A DNA stretch of 49,110 bases from Actinomycetales bacterium (GCA_012719445.1 JAAYAH010000083.1:1-49110), one strand, 5' to 3'; numbered from the stretch's first letter, positions 33,640 to 41,614 are shown. Made by a program: numbers and translations. The notes: a model not told the origin generated them from the letters alone.

Positions 33640-33647
33640 CCACCGGC

Positions 33648-35243
33648 ATGGACACGACGAGCCCCCTGATCGCAGGCCACCCGGACGAGGACGCTGAGCA
33701 GGCGCTGCTCCAGCTCGACCTGCTGGACGACGTCGACCCGAACGTCCGGCTGCAGGCGGCACTCGACCTCGGCAGACGGCAGGTGGCGACGGCCGCGCAG
33801 ACCCTGGTGGATCGGCTCGGCACCGAGCGGGAGTTCCTGGTCCGGGAGGCCCTCACCTGGGCGGTGCTGCGGATCGCCGACGACGCGATGCCGTTCGTGC
33901 ACCAGGCGCTGTCGAGCGGACGCTGGCTGGCCAGGGTGCAGGCAGCGCACGTCGTGGGCAAGCTGGGCCGCCGCACCGACGCCGGACGGCTGGTCGCCCT
34001 GATCGGCGACGAGGTGGACGCCGTGGCCGCCAGGGCGTACCAGGCCGCGGCGCGGACCGGCGACCCCGTCGTCGTCCCGGCTCTCGTCACCCAGTTGTCC
34101 CGCGGAGGGCCGGAGCACCAGGACACGCTCACGAGGGCTCTCGCGGCCTTCGGGGAGGCCGCCGTGCCCGCGCTCGTCGACGCCCTGCGCACCGGGCCGG
34201 GCCCGGGGGCGCGACGTCATGCCGCGGACATCCTCGGGCTCCTGGGATCGCCCCCGGCCGACCGGGCGGCGCTCCCCCTCGCCGAGGCGCTGGACGACGG
34301 GGACCGGGAGGTCCGGCTGGCCGCGCTCAACGCGCTCGGCCAACTGCGACTCCCCTTCGCCGACCGGACGGTGGACAGGGCCACCGGATCCGCGGACCCG
34401 CTGCTGCGCCACCTGGCTCGCCGGCTCGCCGACCGCAGGTCGACGGGTGCCCCGGCGACCCGGCTCCGACCGTCGACCACCCGGCCCGTCACCCCGACGG
34501 TCACCACGGACCCGGACGGTGACACCCCGTGCGGGATGATCGCCACGGCCCCCGGGGTGCTGGTCGAGCTCACCTGCGAGACGACCGTCGTCGCCGCGGG
34601 CAGGACCTTCCGCGAGCTGGGCCGGCTCCTCGCCGACCTCGCGGCGGCCACCCCGGACGCCGGAGCGGAGGACCTGCCCGACGTCCGGCTCCCCAGGGCG
34701 CCGCACGGTGGGCGTCCGGTGGCGACGGTGGACGGCGAGACCCTGCGCGACCTCCTCGTCGCGGTGTCGTCGGCGTCTGGCGAGCGGATCGGCGTCGGCC
34801 GGGTCGCCCGCCTGCCCGGACGCACGGTGTCGCACCTGGCCCGCACCCGGTCGGGGCTGCCGCCGCAGCTCGGTGCCCTGGTCGGCGTCGACGGCGGCCG
34901 GGCGGCCGAGGAGCTCGCCACCCCGATCGCCCGCCACGTGGCGACGGCGGCGCCGCGGTACCTGAGCAGGGACGACATCCCCGCCGACGTCCTGGCAACG
35001 GTGCGTACCCGGGCCGAGGAGCTGGCCAGAGCCCAGGGCACGCCCGAGGCGATCCGGCCGCGGGTCGTCGCCGGGAGGGCGGAGCGCTTCGTCCACGACA
35101 CGGTCCTGCTGGAGCAGGTCAGCGTCCTGGACGCCGGTCAGACGATCGCCGGCCTGCTGTACGGCACCGGCGTCCACCTCACCGGCTTCGCCCGGCTGGA
35201 GGTGGGGTCCGGTCGGCGGTCAGGCGCAGCGCCAGGGCTCTGA
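33648..35243 (+). CDS. HEAT-repeat/EF-Ts fusion protein
   Basis: 531 residues, leaderless ATG 33648. Residues ~20-265 are HEAT repeats (DPNVRLQAALDLG, FLVREALTWAVLRIADDAMP, AFGEAAVPALVDAL, DREVRLAALNALGQL). After a Thr/Pro hinge (~266-293), residues ~294-520 follow elongation factor Ts: GVLVELTCETTVVAAGRTF corresponds to GVLVEVNCETDFVA; then RIGVGRVARLPG, LATPIARHVATAAPRYLSRD, DIPADVLATVRTRAEE, VVAGRAERFVHDTVLLEQ and FARLEVG. The N-terminal UBA-like EF-Tu-binding domain of true EF-Ts is absent, and the TDFV motif that perturbs the EF-Tu nucleotide site is TTVV. It cannot simply be the housekeeping EF-Ts; an EF-Tu-binding effector is inferred. Its 3' end overlaps the MerR-HEAT gene by 65 bases. 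Confidence 0.88.
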   Translation: MDTTSPLIAGHPDEDAEQALLQLDLLDDVDPNVRLQAALDLGRRQVATAAQTLVDRLGTEREFLVREALTWAVLRIADDAMPFVHQALSSGRWLARVQAAHVVGKLGRRTDAGRLVALIGDEVDAVAARAYQAAARTGDPVVVPALVTQLSRGGPEHQDTLTRALAAFGEAAVPALVDALRTGPGPGARRHAADILGLLGSPPADRAALPLAEALDDGDREVRLAALNALGQLRLPFADRTVDRATGSADPLLRHLARRLADRRSTGAPATRLRPSTTRPVTPTVTTDPDGDTPCGMIATAPGVLVELTCETTVVAAGRTFRELGRLLADLAAATPDAGAEDLPDVRLPRAPHGGRPVATVDGETLRDLLVAVSSASGERIGVGRVARLPGRTVSHLARTRSGLPPQLGALVGVDGGRAAEELATPIARHVATAAPRYLSRDDIPADVLATVRTRAEELARAQGTPEAIRPRVVAGRAERFVHDTVLLEQVSVLDAGQTIAGLLYGTGVHLTGFARLEVGSGRRSGAAPGL

Positions 35244-36285
35244 TCCGCGGCTCCTCCGACGCGGCCGCGCCACGGATCGCGGCGTCCGCCTGCTCGCCCT
35301 CCAGACGGCCGAGGGCGAGCAGGGCCGCGAGCCGGACACCGGGGTCCGCGTCGGCGAGGGCCGCGGCCAGGGCCGGTGCGGACCCCGCACCGGCGACGAA
35401 GCCGAGGACCTCCGCCGCGTGCTCGCGGACGTCCCGGTCCCCGGCCGCCAGGGCCTCGGTGAGCGGACCGACCGCCTGCTCGCCGAAGCAGGCGATCGCG
35501 TCGCCGAGGCTGTCCCGTCCCGAGTCCGGGTCCCGGCCCAGCCGCCCGACCAGCGCGGCGAGCGCGTCCGGACCACCGATGCGGCCCAGCGCGAACGCCG
35601 CGGACGAGACGACCTCCCGGTCGGCGTCGTCGAGCAGCCCGACCAGGGCCGGGACGGCACGCGCGTCGGCGAGCTTGGCGAGCACGATCGACATCCGGAC
35701 GCGCACCGCGGGATCCGGCTCGACGAGGTGCTCGACGACGAGCGGGACGGCGTCCGGCCCCTGCTGGACGACGGCCCAGGCGAGGACGTCCTGGACGGCG
35801 GGATCGGGCTCGGCGGCGAGGTTGGCCACCAGCAGGGCGAGCGGCGCCGCCGTCGGCGCGTCGAGGGCGGCCCGCAGCCGGACGGCCGACTCCCGGTGGC
35901 CCAGCCGCTCGGTCAGGGCGACGAGGGCGAGGACCTCCTCCCAGCCGGAGTCGGCGGCGTCGCGGAGGCTGCGCAGCCGTCCGAGCAGTTCGTGCTCCGC
36001 GGCGAGCCGCTGCTCGACCAGCGCGATGTGCGCCGCCAACGTGTCCGCGGCGTCGAACGCGGGGTCGTCGAGAGCCGCCCCGACCTCGGCGAGGCTCAGT
36101 CCGAGGGATCTCAGCTGCTGGACGGCCAGCAGCCTGCGGACGTCCTCGGCCGAGTAGAGCCGGTGGTCGCCGTGGGTCCTGTCGCTCGGCACGAGCAGCC
36201 CGAGGTCGTCGTAGTGACGCAGGGTCCGCACGGTGAGGCCGCTCCTGCGGGCCACCTCGCCGATCCTGAGCGACGCCTCCGGCAC
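35179..36285 (-). CDS. MerR-family regulator with C-terminal HEAT-repeat domain
   Basis: 368 residues from GTG 36285 (GTGAGG just upstream). MerR winged HTH ~5-75 (LRIGEVARRSGLTVRTLRHY, YSAEDVRRLLAVQQLRSLG), then a helical dimerisation arm ~80-135. Instead of a small ligand pocket it carries ~200 residues of HEAT repeats (AWAVVQQGPDAVPLVVEHL, DADREVVSSAAFALGRIG, ACFGEQAVGPLTEALAAGDR, DADPGVRLAALLALGRL). These align repeat by repeat with the HEAT part of the facing EF-Ts fusion. It is the probable regulator of the MerR-type promoter at 33609. HEAT-HEAT contact between the two proteins could be the sensing step (inference). Divergent from the flavin monooxygenase operon. Confidence 0.9.
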   Translation of the reverse strand: MPEASLRIGEVARRSGLTVRTLRHYDDLGLLVPSDRTHGDHRLYSAEDVRRLLAVQQLRSLGLSLAEVGAALDDPAFDAADTLAAHIALVEQRLAAEHELLGRLRSLRDAADSGWEEVLALVALTERLGHRESAVRLRAALDAPTAAPLALLVANLAAEPDPAVQDVLAWAVVQQGPDAVPLVVEHLVEPDPAVRVRMSIVLAKLADARAVPALVGLLDDADREVVSSAAFALGRIGGPDALAALVGRLGRDPDSGRDSLGDAIACFGEQAVGPLTEALAAGDRDVREHAAEVLGFVAGAGSAPALAAALADADPGVRLAALLALGRLEGEQADAAIRGAAASEEPRIRALALRLTADRTPPPAGRSR

Positions 36286-36342
36286 GGCCTCACGGTAGCC
36301 GGTGAGCGGGCATATCCACGGCGACGGGACCGTTGGACCTTC

Positions 36343-36362
36343 ATAGTTGAGCCGTCAACCAT
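36343..36362. promoter_or_regulatory. Inverted repeat ATaGTTGA-N4-TCAACcAT
   Basis: GTTGA/TCAAC arms are perfect around GCCG, with outer AT/AT, 12 bases before the ATG of the monooxygenase. MarR/HxlR-type regulators commonly bind such AGTTGA...TCAACT sites. It lies between the divergent MerR-HEAT and monooxygenase genes and could serve either. Confidence 0.55.
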
Positions 36363-36374
36363 AGGGGCGAGACC

Positions 36375-37532
36375 ATGCAGTTCGGAGTGTTCTCGGTCAG
36401 CGACCTCACCGTCGACCCGACCACCGGGCGCGCGCCGAGCGAGGCGGAGCGGATCAAGGCGATCGTCACCATCGCGACCAAGGCCGAGGAGGTGGGCCTG
36501 GACGTCTTCGCCCTCGGCGAGCACCACAACCCGCCGTTCGTCTCCTCCTCGCCGACGACCACCCTCGCCCACATCGCGGCCAGGACGACCCGGCTGCAGC
36601 TCTCCACGGCCACCACGCTGATCACCACGAACGATCCCGTGAGGATCGCCGAGGACTACGCCATGCTCCAGCACCTGGCCGACGGCCGGGTCGACCTCAT
36701 GCTGGGGCGCGGCAACACCGGCCCGGTCTACCCCTGGTTCGGCAAGGACATCCGCGACGGGATCCCGCTGGCCGTGGAGAACTACGCACTGCTGCGCCGG
36801 CTGTGGGACGACGACGTCGTCGACTGGTCCGGCCGGTTCCGCACCCCGCTGCAGGGCTTCACCTCCACGCCCCGGCCGCTGGACGGCGTCCCGCCGTTCG
36901 TGTGGCACGGCTCGATCAGGACGCCCCAGATCGCCGAGCAGGCCGCCTACTACGGCGACGGCTTCTTCCACAACAACATCTTCTGGCCGAAGGAGCACAC
37001 GGCCCGGATGGTCGAGCTGTACCGGCGGCGCTTCGAGCACCACGGGCACGGCGCCGCCGACCAGGCGATCGTCGGCCTGGGCGGCCAGGTGTTCATGCGC
37101 CGGAACAGCCAGGACGCCGTCCGCGAGTTCCGGCCGTACTTCGACGACGCACCGGTGTACGGGCACGGCCCCTCCCTGGAGGAGTACAGCCGCGAGACGC
37201 CGCTGACGGTGGGCAGCCCGCAGCAGGTCATCGAGCGGACCCTCGGCTTCCGCGAGTACGTGGGCGACTACCAGCGGCAGTTGTTCCTCGTCGACCACGC
37301 CGGCCTGCCGCTGCGGACAGTGCTGGAACAGCTCGACCTCCTCGGCGAGGAGGTCCTGCCGGTGCTCCGCCGCGAGTTCGCCGCCCTCCGGCCGGCGCAC
37401 GTTCCGGACGCGCCGACGCACGCCGCCCGGGTCGCCGCCCGCGGCGGGAGCCGGGACGCCACCGTCCGCGCTGCGGCGGACGACGTCACCGACCAGGCCC
37501 GGCACAGCGAGACGGAGGTGAGGGTCCGATGA
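36375..37532 (+). CDS. LLM-class flavin-dependent oxidoreductase
   Basis: 385-residue luciferase-like monooxygenase. TIM-barrel motifs: MQFGVFSVSD start, VGLDVFALGEHHNPPFVSSS, TTLITTNDPVRIAEDYAMLQ, GRVDLMLGRGN and PPFVWHGSIRTPQIAEQAA. It should use reduced flavin (FMNH2) and O2; the substrate is not predictable. The last ~50 residues are an Ala/Arg-rich extension of no known role. ATG 36375 with GGGGCGAGA upstream. The next gene, an FMN reductase, overlaps as ATGA and presumably supplies the reduced flavin. Operator-like repeat lies just upstream. Confidence 0.94.
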   Translation: MQFGVFSVSDLTVDPTTGRAPSEAERIKAIVTIATKAEEVGLDVFALGEHHNPPFVSSSPTTTLAHIAARTTRLQLSTATTLITTNDPVRIAEDYAMLQHLADGRVDLMLGRGNTGPVYPWFGKDIRDGIPLAVENYALLRRLWDDDVVDWSGRFRTPLQGFTSTPRPLDGVPPFVWHGSIRTPQIAEQAAYYGDGFFHNNIFWPKEHTARMVELYRRRFEHHGHGAADQAIVGLGGQVFMRRNSQDAVREFRPYFDDAPVYGHGPSLEEYSRETPLTVGSPQQVIERTLGFREYVGDYQRQLFLVDHAGLPLRTVLEQLDLLGEEVLPVLRREFAALRPAHVPDAPTHAARVAARGGSRDATVRAAADDVTDQARHSETEVRVR

Positions 37533-38146
37533 GCGGACGCAGGCTCGCGGTGGTCACCGCCGGGTTGTCCGTCCCGTCCTCGACCCGGCTGCTCGCGGAC
37601 CGGCTCGCCGCCGCGACGACCGACGCCCTCGACCGGCACGGACAGGCGACGGCAGTGCAGGTCGTCGAACTCCGGGAGTATGCCCGCGACCTCGCGGACA
37701 ACCTGCTCACCGGGTTCCCGAACGGCCGTCTCCGTGGAGCGGTGGACCCGGTCATGACCGCCGACGCCCTCATCGCGGTGACGCCGGTCTTCTCCGCCTC
37801 CTACAGCGGGCTGTTCAAGACCTTCTTCGACGTCCTCGACGAGGACGCGCTCGCCGGGATGCCCGTGCTCATGGGCGCCACCGGTGGGACCGCCCGGCAC
37901 TCCCTCGTCCTCGACCATGCCGTGCGGCCGCTGTTCGCCTACCTGCGGGCCGTGACCGTGCCCACCGCGGTCTTCGCCGCCGCGGAGGACTGGGGCGGGG
38001 GCGACGCGTCCGGCCGGGCGTTGGCCGAGCGGATCCGGCGGGCGGGCGGCGAACTGGCCGACCTCGTCGCGGCCCGGCCCGCGACCGCCGCGGCAGACCC
38101 GTTCCGGGACGTCGCCGAGTTCGAGACCCTGCTCAACGGCGGCTGA
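37529..38146 (+). CDS. NAD(P)H-dependent FMN reductase
   Basis: 205 residues, flavodoxin-like: LAVVTAGLSVPSSTRLLADR (phosphate loop), ADALIAVTPVFSASYSGLFK and VLMGATGGTARHSLVLDHAVRPL. It matches the NADPH-dependent FMN reductase family found beside LLM monooxygenases (MsuE/SsuE type). ATG overlaps the upstream stop (ATGA) and has GGAGGTGAGGG upstream, so it is translationally coupled to the monooxygenase for which it likely makes FMNH2. Confidence 0.94.
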   Translation: MSGRRLAVVTAGLSVPSSTRLLADRLAAATTDALDRHGQATAVQVVELREYARDLADNLLTGFPNGRLRGAVDPVMTADALIAVTPVFSASYSGLFKTFFDVLDEDALAGMPVLMGATGGTARHSLVLDHAVRPLFAYLRAVTVPTAVFAAAEDWGGGDASGRALAERIRRAGGELADLVAARPATAAADPFRDVAEFETLLNGG

Positions 38147-38238
38147 CAGCACGCACGGATCCTCGCGACCCTGGCATCTGCCAGGGGAACAACCAGCTCC
38201 TCACCGCACCTGCATCAGGAGCGGTTGCCATGGAGGTG

Positions 38239-38274
38239 GCCGTTCCCGACCCTCACGTCCGGACCGGGAACGGC
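38239..38274 (-). terminator. Terminator hairpin between FMN reductase and cspA
   Basis: GCCGTTCCCG pairs with CGGGAACGGC across a 16-base loop, between convergent genes and just after the cspA stop on the minus strand. May serve both. Confidence 0.6.
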
Positions 38275-38288
38275 GGTGAGGTCCCTGC

Positions 38289-38492
38289 TCAGATGACGCG
38301 GACGTTGGCCGCCTGCAGCCCCTTCTGCCCTGGCGTCACCTCGAACTCGACACGCTGGTTCTCCTCCAGGGTGCGGAAGCCGTCGGACTGGATGGCGGAG
38401 AAGTGGACGAACACGTCGTCCGCGCCGCCGTCCGGGGTGATGAAGCCGAAGCCCTTGTCGCCGTTGAACCACTTCACGGTGCCCTGTGCCAT
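38289..38492 (-). CDS. cspA: Cold-shock protein, CspA family
   Basis: 67-residue single cold-shock domain. RNP-1 is KGFGFIT and RNP-2 is VFVHFS, after the canonical start [14 protein letters not shown]. Binds single-stranded RNA/DNA as a chaperone. ATG 38492 follows AAGGAG. It is preceded by a ~310-base intergenic stretch, in line with the long leaders of csp mRNAs, and followed by a hairpin. The conserved core is complete and length is normal. Confidence 0.97.
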   Translation of the reverse strand: MAQGTVKWFNGDKGFGFITPDGGADDVFVHFSAIQSDGFRTLEENQRVEFEVTPGQKGLQAANVRVI

Positions 38493-38804
38493 GCGAGTCT
38501 CCTTGACGAGTACCGGCGGAGGCCGATCCGGCTCCACGCCGCGGTGCGGACCGGGACGGCCTGCCCCGGTCCGTTGGCAGTTGCACTCGGCAGTCCGTGC
38601 AGACCCGGAAGGGCGCCCAAAGAGAAAAGTGCCCGGCGGAGACAACTCCGCGGACACCAGGAACATATGCGGGAGTGCGACTGCAACCGAGGGTGACGCT
38701 ACCACGTCCACCACCGGGGGTGCCCGGCCGCGGGAGCCCACCGATCCGGTATCTCCCGCGTGCCAGGTCTGGCCGACAGGCCCGCGACCTGCCACCGTGG
38801 TGAG
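38493..38804 (-). other. cspA upstream region
   Basis: Gene-free 312 bases shared by cspA (minus) and the small gene at 38805 (plus). It contains an A/T-rich patch (CATATG near 38670) that could hold the cspA -10 and a purine-rich AAAGAGAAAAG near 38620. A long leader for cspA is likely by family precedent. No cold-box or riboswitch could be identified with confidence. Confidence 0.35.
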
Positions 38805-39035
38805 GTGACCCGATCGCGTCCCGCACGCCGCAGGCCCCTGCCCACCAGCCCGTTCCCCCAGGACGAGGTGACAACCCCCCCGGTGCTGTCGTTCTCCCCC
38901 GGCGACCGGGTCACCCACGATCATCTGGGGCTGGGACGCGTCGTGGCCGTCGACGTCGGCTTCGTCAGCGTCGACTTCGGGGAGGGGACCAACGTCACCT
39001 TCCCCGCCGACACCCAGGTTCTTCATCCCCTGTGA
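38805..39035 (+). CDS. Small SH3/Tudor-like protein
   Basis: 76 residues from GTG 38805, or 55 from GTG 38868 (AGGA four bases upstream); the start is uncertain. The core [22 protein letters not shown]...[13 protein letters not shown] matches small actinobacterial proteins with a GDRVxHDxxGLGxV beta-barrel, reminiscent of the CarD/Tudor fold. Role unknown; possibly nucleic-acid or protein binding. Divergent from cspA; a very strong hairpin follows. Confidence 0.65.
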   Translation: MTRSRPARRRPLPTSPFPQDEVTTPPVLSFSPGDRVTHDHLGLGRVVAVDVGFVSVDFGEGTNVTFPADTQVLHPL

Positions 39036-39088
39036 CCACGCCGTCCCCCGGGACCACGCCGTCATCCGACGCCCGGACGGGACACCGA

Positions 39089-39137
39089 CGGCAGGCTGGG
39101 CACTGCTCCGGGGTACGGAGCAGTGCCCAGCCTGCCG
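39089..39137. terminator. 22-bp perfect-stem bidirectional terminator
   Basis: CGGCAGGCTGGGCACTGCTC (then CG) pairs perfectly with its complement across the 5-base loop GGGTA (39111-39115). Located between the convergent small gene (stop 39035) and the NYN gene (stop 39177). Confidence 0.85.
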
Positions 39138-39176
39138 AGACCCAACCCTCACCGGGAGCGGCGACGGTGGGGCTCG

Positions 39177-39815
39177 TCAGGCGACGGCGGGGCGGAGCTC
39201 GTCGGCGATCCGCAGCAGGGAGCGAGCCGTCGCCAGCTCCGGAACGGTGACCAGAACGACCCGCCGGACCCCCGGCAGCTTGGCGAGCGCCCGGAAGGCG
39301 TGATCGTTGCTGGCCAGGATGATCTCGCAGTCCCCTGCCTGGGCGAACCGACGCGCAGCCCGGAGGAGGGCCCGGTCCGCTGTGTCGGGACCGTTCCTCA
39401 CCCGGGTGTGCACGTGGACCCCCACGCTCTTGAGGATCACGTCCAGGCGTGCGTGCTGGCTCGCGGCGGAGGCGGCGATGACCTGGTCCACCGGACCGGC
39501 GGCACGCAGTACCGAGCGCAGTCGCGTCAGCGCTCGCCGGACGCGTCGGGAACCGGGGCAGACGTTCTCCACGTCCAGGATCAGCACCCTGCGGACGGAC
39601 GGCGCAGCGCGGCGCGGCTCCCGAACCTCGGCTCCGCCGCCGGACGCCATCGGGAACCCGGCACCGTTCGCGGCGTGCCGCGAACGGTGCCGGCGACGCC
39701 GCCTCCCCCTCCGGCCGTGGTCGTCACCTGCCGGAGCAGGGTGCAGCGGCTCCCAGGCCAGGTCGTGATCGCAGCCGAACCAGTCGACCCCGTCCCAGGT
39801 CACGGATGTGTCCAT
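39177..39815 (-). CDS. NYN/PIN-like domain protein
   Basis: 212 residues from ATG 39815; the frame is open to 40013 but that part is Arg/Pro-rich and shadow-like. The N-terminus (TWDGVDWFGCDHDLAWEPL) and a basic linker (~40-75) precede a PIN-like NYN domain (~77-212): VRRVLILDVENV, GPDTADRALLRAARRFA, CEIILASNDHAFRALAKL. The three Asp clusters fit the metal-binding site of NYN ribonucleases. RNA cleavage is likely but unproven; the target is unknown. Convergent with the small SH3-like gene. Confidence 0.78.
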   Translation of the reverse strand: MDTSVTWDGVDWFGCDHDLAWEPLHPAPAGDDHGRRGRRRRRHRSRHAANGAGFPMASGGGAEVREPRRAAPSVRRVLILDVENVCPGSRRVRRALTRLRSVLRAAGPVDQVIAASAASQHARLDVILKSVGVHVHTRVRNGPDTADRALLRAARRFAQAGDCEIILASNDHAFRALAKLPGVRRVVLVTVPELATARSLLRIADELRPAVA

Positions 39816-40098
39816 GCTGATCGCCGCACGCTCGGCCTCGTCGAGCGCGCCCCGCCGCCTCGACGGCGGGCAGGCGCGCAGGACGCCGGCGCGGCGTTCC
39901 TCCTCGTGTCGGTGAACTGGGCCAGGGCCCCGCCCTGGCCGCGAACCGGTCGGGAATCGACTCGACACGAGATCATCGGCAGGTAGTCCGTGATCTTGAG
40001 GCGCACCCGTCACCGGCCCGGCCAGTGTGTCACACCTCCGATCAGGGGACCGGCTCGTCGATCCGGCCGGCCGTCGATGTCACAGCCCCTCGACAGGA

Positions 40099-41598
40099 AT
40101 GCCACCCGGAGACGCCGCCCCGCACGCCCCGATGCCGACCTCGCCGATCGCCGGACAGGGTGGAGCCTGCGGCACCGGCCCGCACGTCCTGGTCGTCGGA
40201 GCGGGTATCAGCGGGCTGGCCGCCGCCGACCGGCTGGTGTCCCGCGGCGCCCGGGTCACCCTGCTGGAGGCGGGCCGGCGTCCCGGAGGAGTGATCGCCA
40301 GCGAGCGGCTCGGCGGGTTCGTGGTCGAGGCCGGGCCGGAGACCCTGCTCACGGCCCGACCCGAGGTCGCCCGGCTGGTGACCGCGCTCGGCCTGGCCGA
40401 GCGCGTGGTCCCGGGGCGGCGAACGGTCCCCCCCGCACAGGTCCTCCGGGACGGCGAACGGGTACCCCTGCCGGACGGCCTCGCGGTACTCGTGCCCCAG
40501 CGGCTGCTGCCCGTGCTCACCAGCGAGCTCCTGCCGTGGCGGGCGAGGCTCAGGGCGGCTGCGGAGATCCTCGTCCCCCGGTGCGCGGACACCGCCGACG
40601 AGTCCCTGCGCTCGTTCGTCACCCGGCGGCTGGGACCCCGCGCGTACGAGTGGCTGGCCGAGCCCCTCGCGGGCACCCTCCACCCGGGCGAGGTGGGCGA
40701 GCTGAGCCTCCGGGCGACCTTCCCCCAGCTGCACCGCGACGAGGCCGTCCACGGCGGGCTGGCCAGAGCGGTGCTGCACCGCCGTCGCACGTGGGGGCGG
40801 TCTCCGGTACCTCGTGAGGGCGAGCCGGGCCTCCCTCCGGCCAGCACCCTGCGGACAGGGACTGCCGAACTGGTCGAGGCACTGCACCGGCGACTGGCCG
40901 ATCGCGCGGAGGTGCGCCTCGGCACCCCGGCCCTGTCCCTGCACCGGATGGACGGCGGCTACCTGGTCAGGATCCCCGGGACGGACCTTCCCGCGGATGC
41001 CGTCGTCCTCGCCGTACCCACGCCGCGGGCGGCCCGGATCTGCGCCGCCCTCGACCCGGAGCTCACCGCCCTGCTGGACCGGATGCCGGTCGCCACGTCC
41101 CTGTCCGTGGTCCTCGCCTTCCGCGAGGCCGACCTGCCCGGTGCCGCGCTGCCGGTGTGCTGCCACGTGGCCGCGACGGAGGGCCGTGCCACCCGCAGCA
41201 TCTCGATCCCCTCCCTGCGCTATCCGGGTCGCGCCCCCGGGGGCACCGTCCTGGTCCGGGTGGCCCTTCGCGCCGACAGGGCCGGTCAGGACGACGACGC
41301 ACAGCTCGTCGCCCGTGCCCGCGACGAGCTGCGGGAGATCCTCGGCCTGTCCGTCGGCCTGCTGTGGAGCCGGGTGCACCGCCACGAGGACGTCCTCCCC
41401 CGCTACACCGTCGGTCACCAGGACCGGGTCCTCGCCGTCCGCGACCGCCTGCGGTCCCGGCCGGGACTGGCGGTGGCCGGCAGCGGCTACGACGGAGCCG
41501 GCATCCCCGACTGCATCGCCTCCGGCCGGCGCGCCGCCGACGCGGTGCTCGACCGGTCGACGGAGCAGTGTCACCCGGTCGCGCTGACCACCGCCTGA
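40099..41598 (+). CDS. hemY: Protoporphyrinogen/coproporphyrinogen oxidase
   Basis: About 499 residues from ATG 40099 (ATG 40132 possible). FAD-binding Rossmann motif VVGAGISGLAAADRL, then EAGRRPGG and VEAGPETLL. Substrate-domain motifs include EWLAEPLAGTLHPGEVGELS. The C-terminal FAD motif is VAGSGYDGAGIPDCIASGRR. This is the oxygen-dependent HemY/PPOX family; actinobacterial members mostly act as coproporphyrinogen III oxidases (CgoX) in heme synthesis. No other heme gene is adjacent, which is unusual, so it may be a second copy. Tail-to-tail with the methyltransferase. Confidence 0.92.
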   Translation: MPPGDAAPHAPMPTSPIAGQGGACGTGPHVLVVGAGISGLAAADRLVSRGARVTLLEAGRRPGGVIASERLGGFVVEAGPETLLTARPEVARLVTALGLAERVVPGRRTVPPAQVLRDGERVPLPDGLAVLVPQRLLPVLTSELLPWRARLRAAAEILVPRCADTADESLRSFVTRRLGPRAYEWLAEPLAGTLHPGEVGELSLRATFPQLHRDEAVHGGLARAVLHRRRTWGRSPVPREGEPGLPPASTLRTGTAELVEALHRRLADRAEVRLGTPALSLHRMDGGYLVRIPGTDLPADAVVLAVPTPRAARICAALDPELTALLDRMPVATSLSVVLAFREADLPGAALPVCCHVAATEGRATRSISIPSLRYPGRAPGGTVLVRVALRADRAGQDDDAQLVARARDELREILGLSVGLLWSRVHRHEDVLPRYTVGHQDRVLAVRDRLRSRPGLAVAGSGYDGAGIPDCIASGRRAADAVLDRSTEQCHPVALTTA

Positions 41599-41614
41599 GC
41601 TGCGGCCGGCGGCG

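Noticed and set aside
33554-34192. Upstream extension of the NB-ARC/TPR frame to 1117 codons
   Set aside because: Antisense to the HEAT-EF-Ts gene, low-complexity Ser/Arg-rich; the XRE domain starts right after GTG 33553.
33648-35243. HEAT-EF-Ts gene as the housekeeping tsf
   Set aside because: No rpsB neighbour, no N-terminal UBA-like domain, TDFV motif replaced by TTVV and an added HEAT domain.
38493-38700. Riboswitch or cold-box RNA in the cspA leader
   Set aside because: A long leader is likely, but no conserved cold-box or aptamer pattern could be recognised by eye.
39816-40013. N-terminal extension of the NYN protein
   Set aside because: Arg/Pro/Gly-rich, no SD at 40013; the sequence becomes protein-like only from about ATG 39815.
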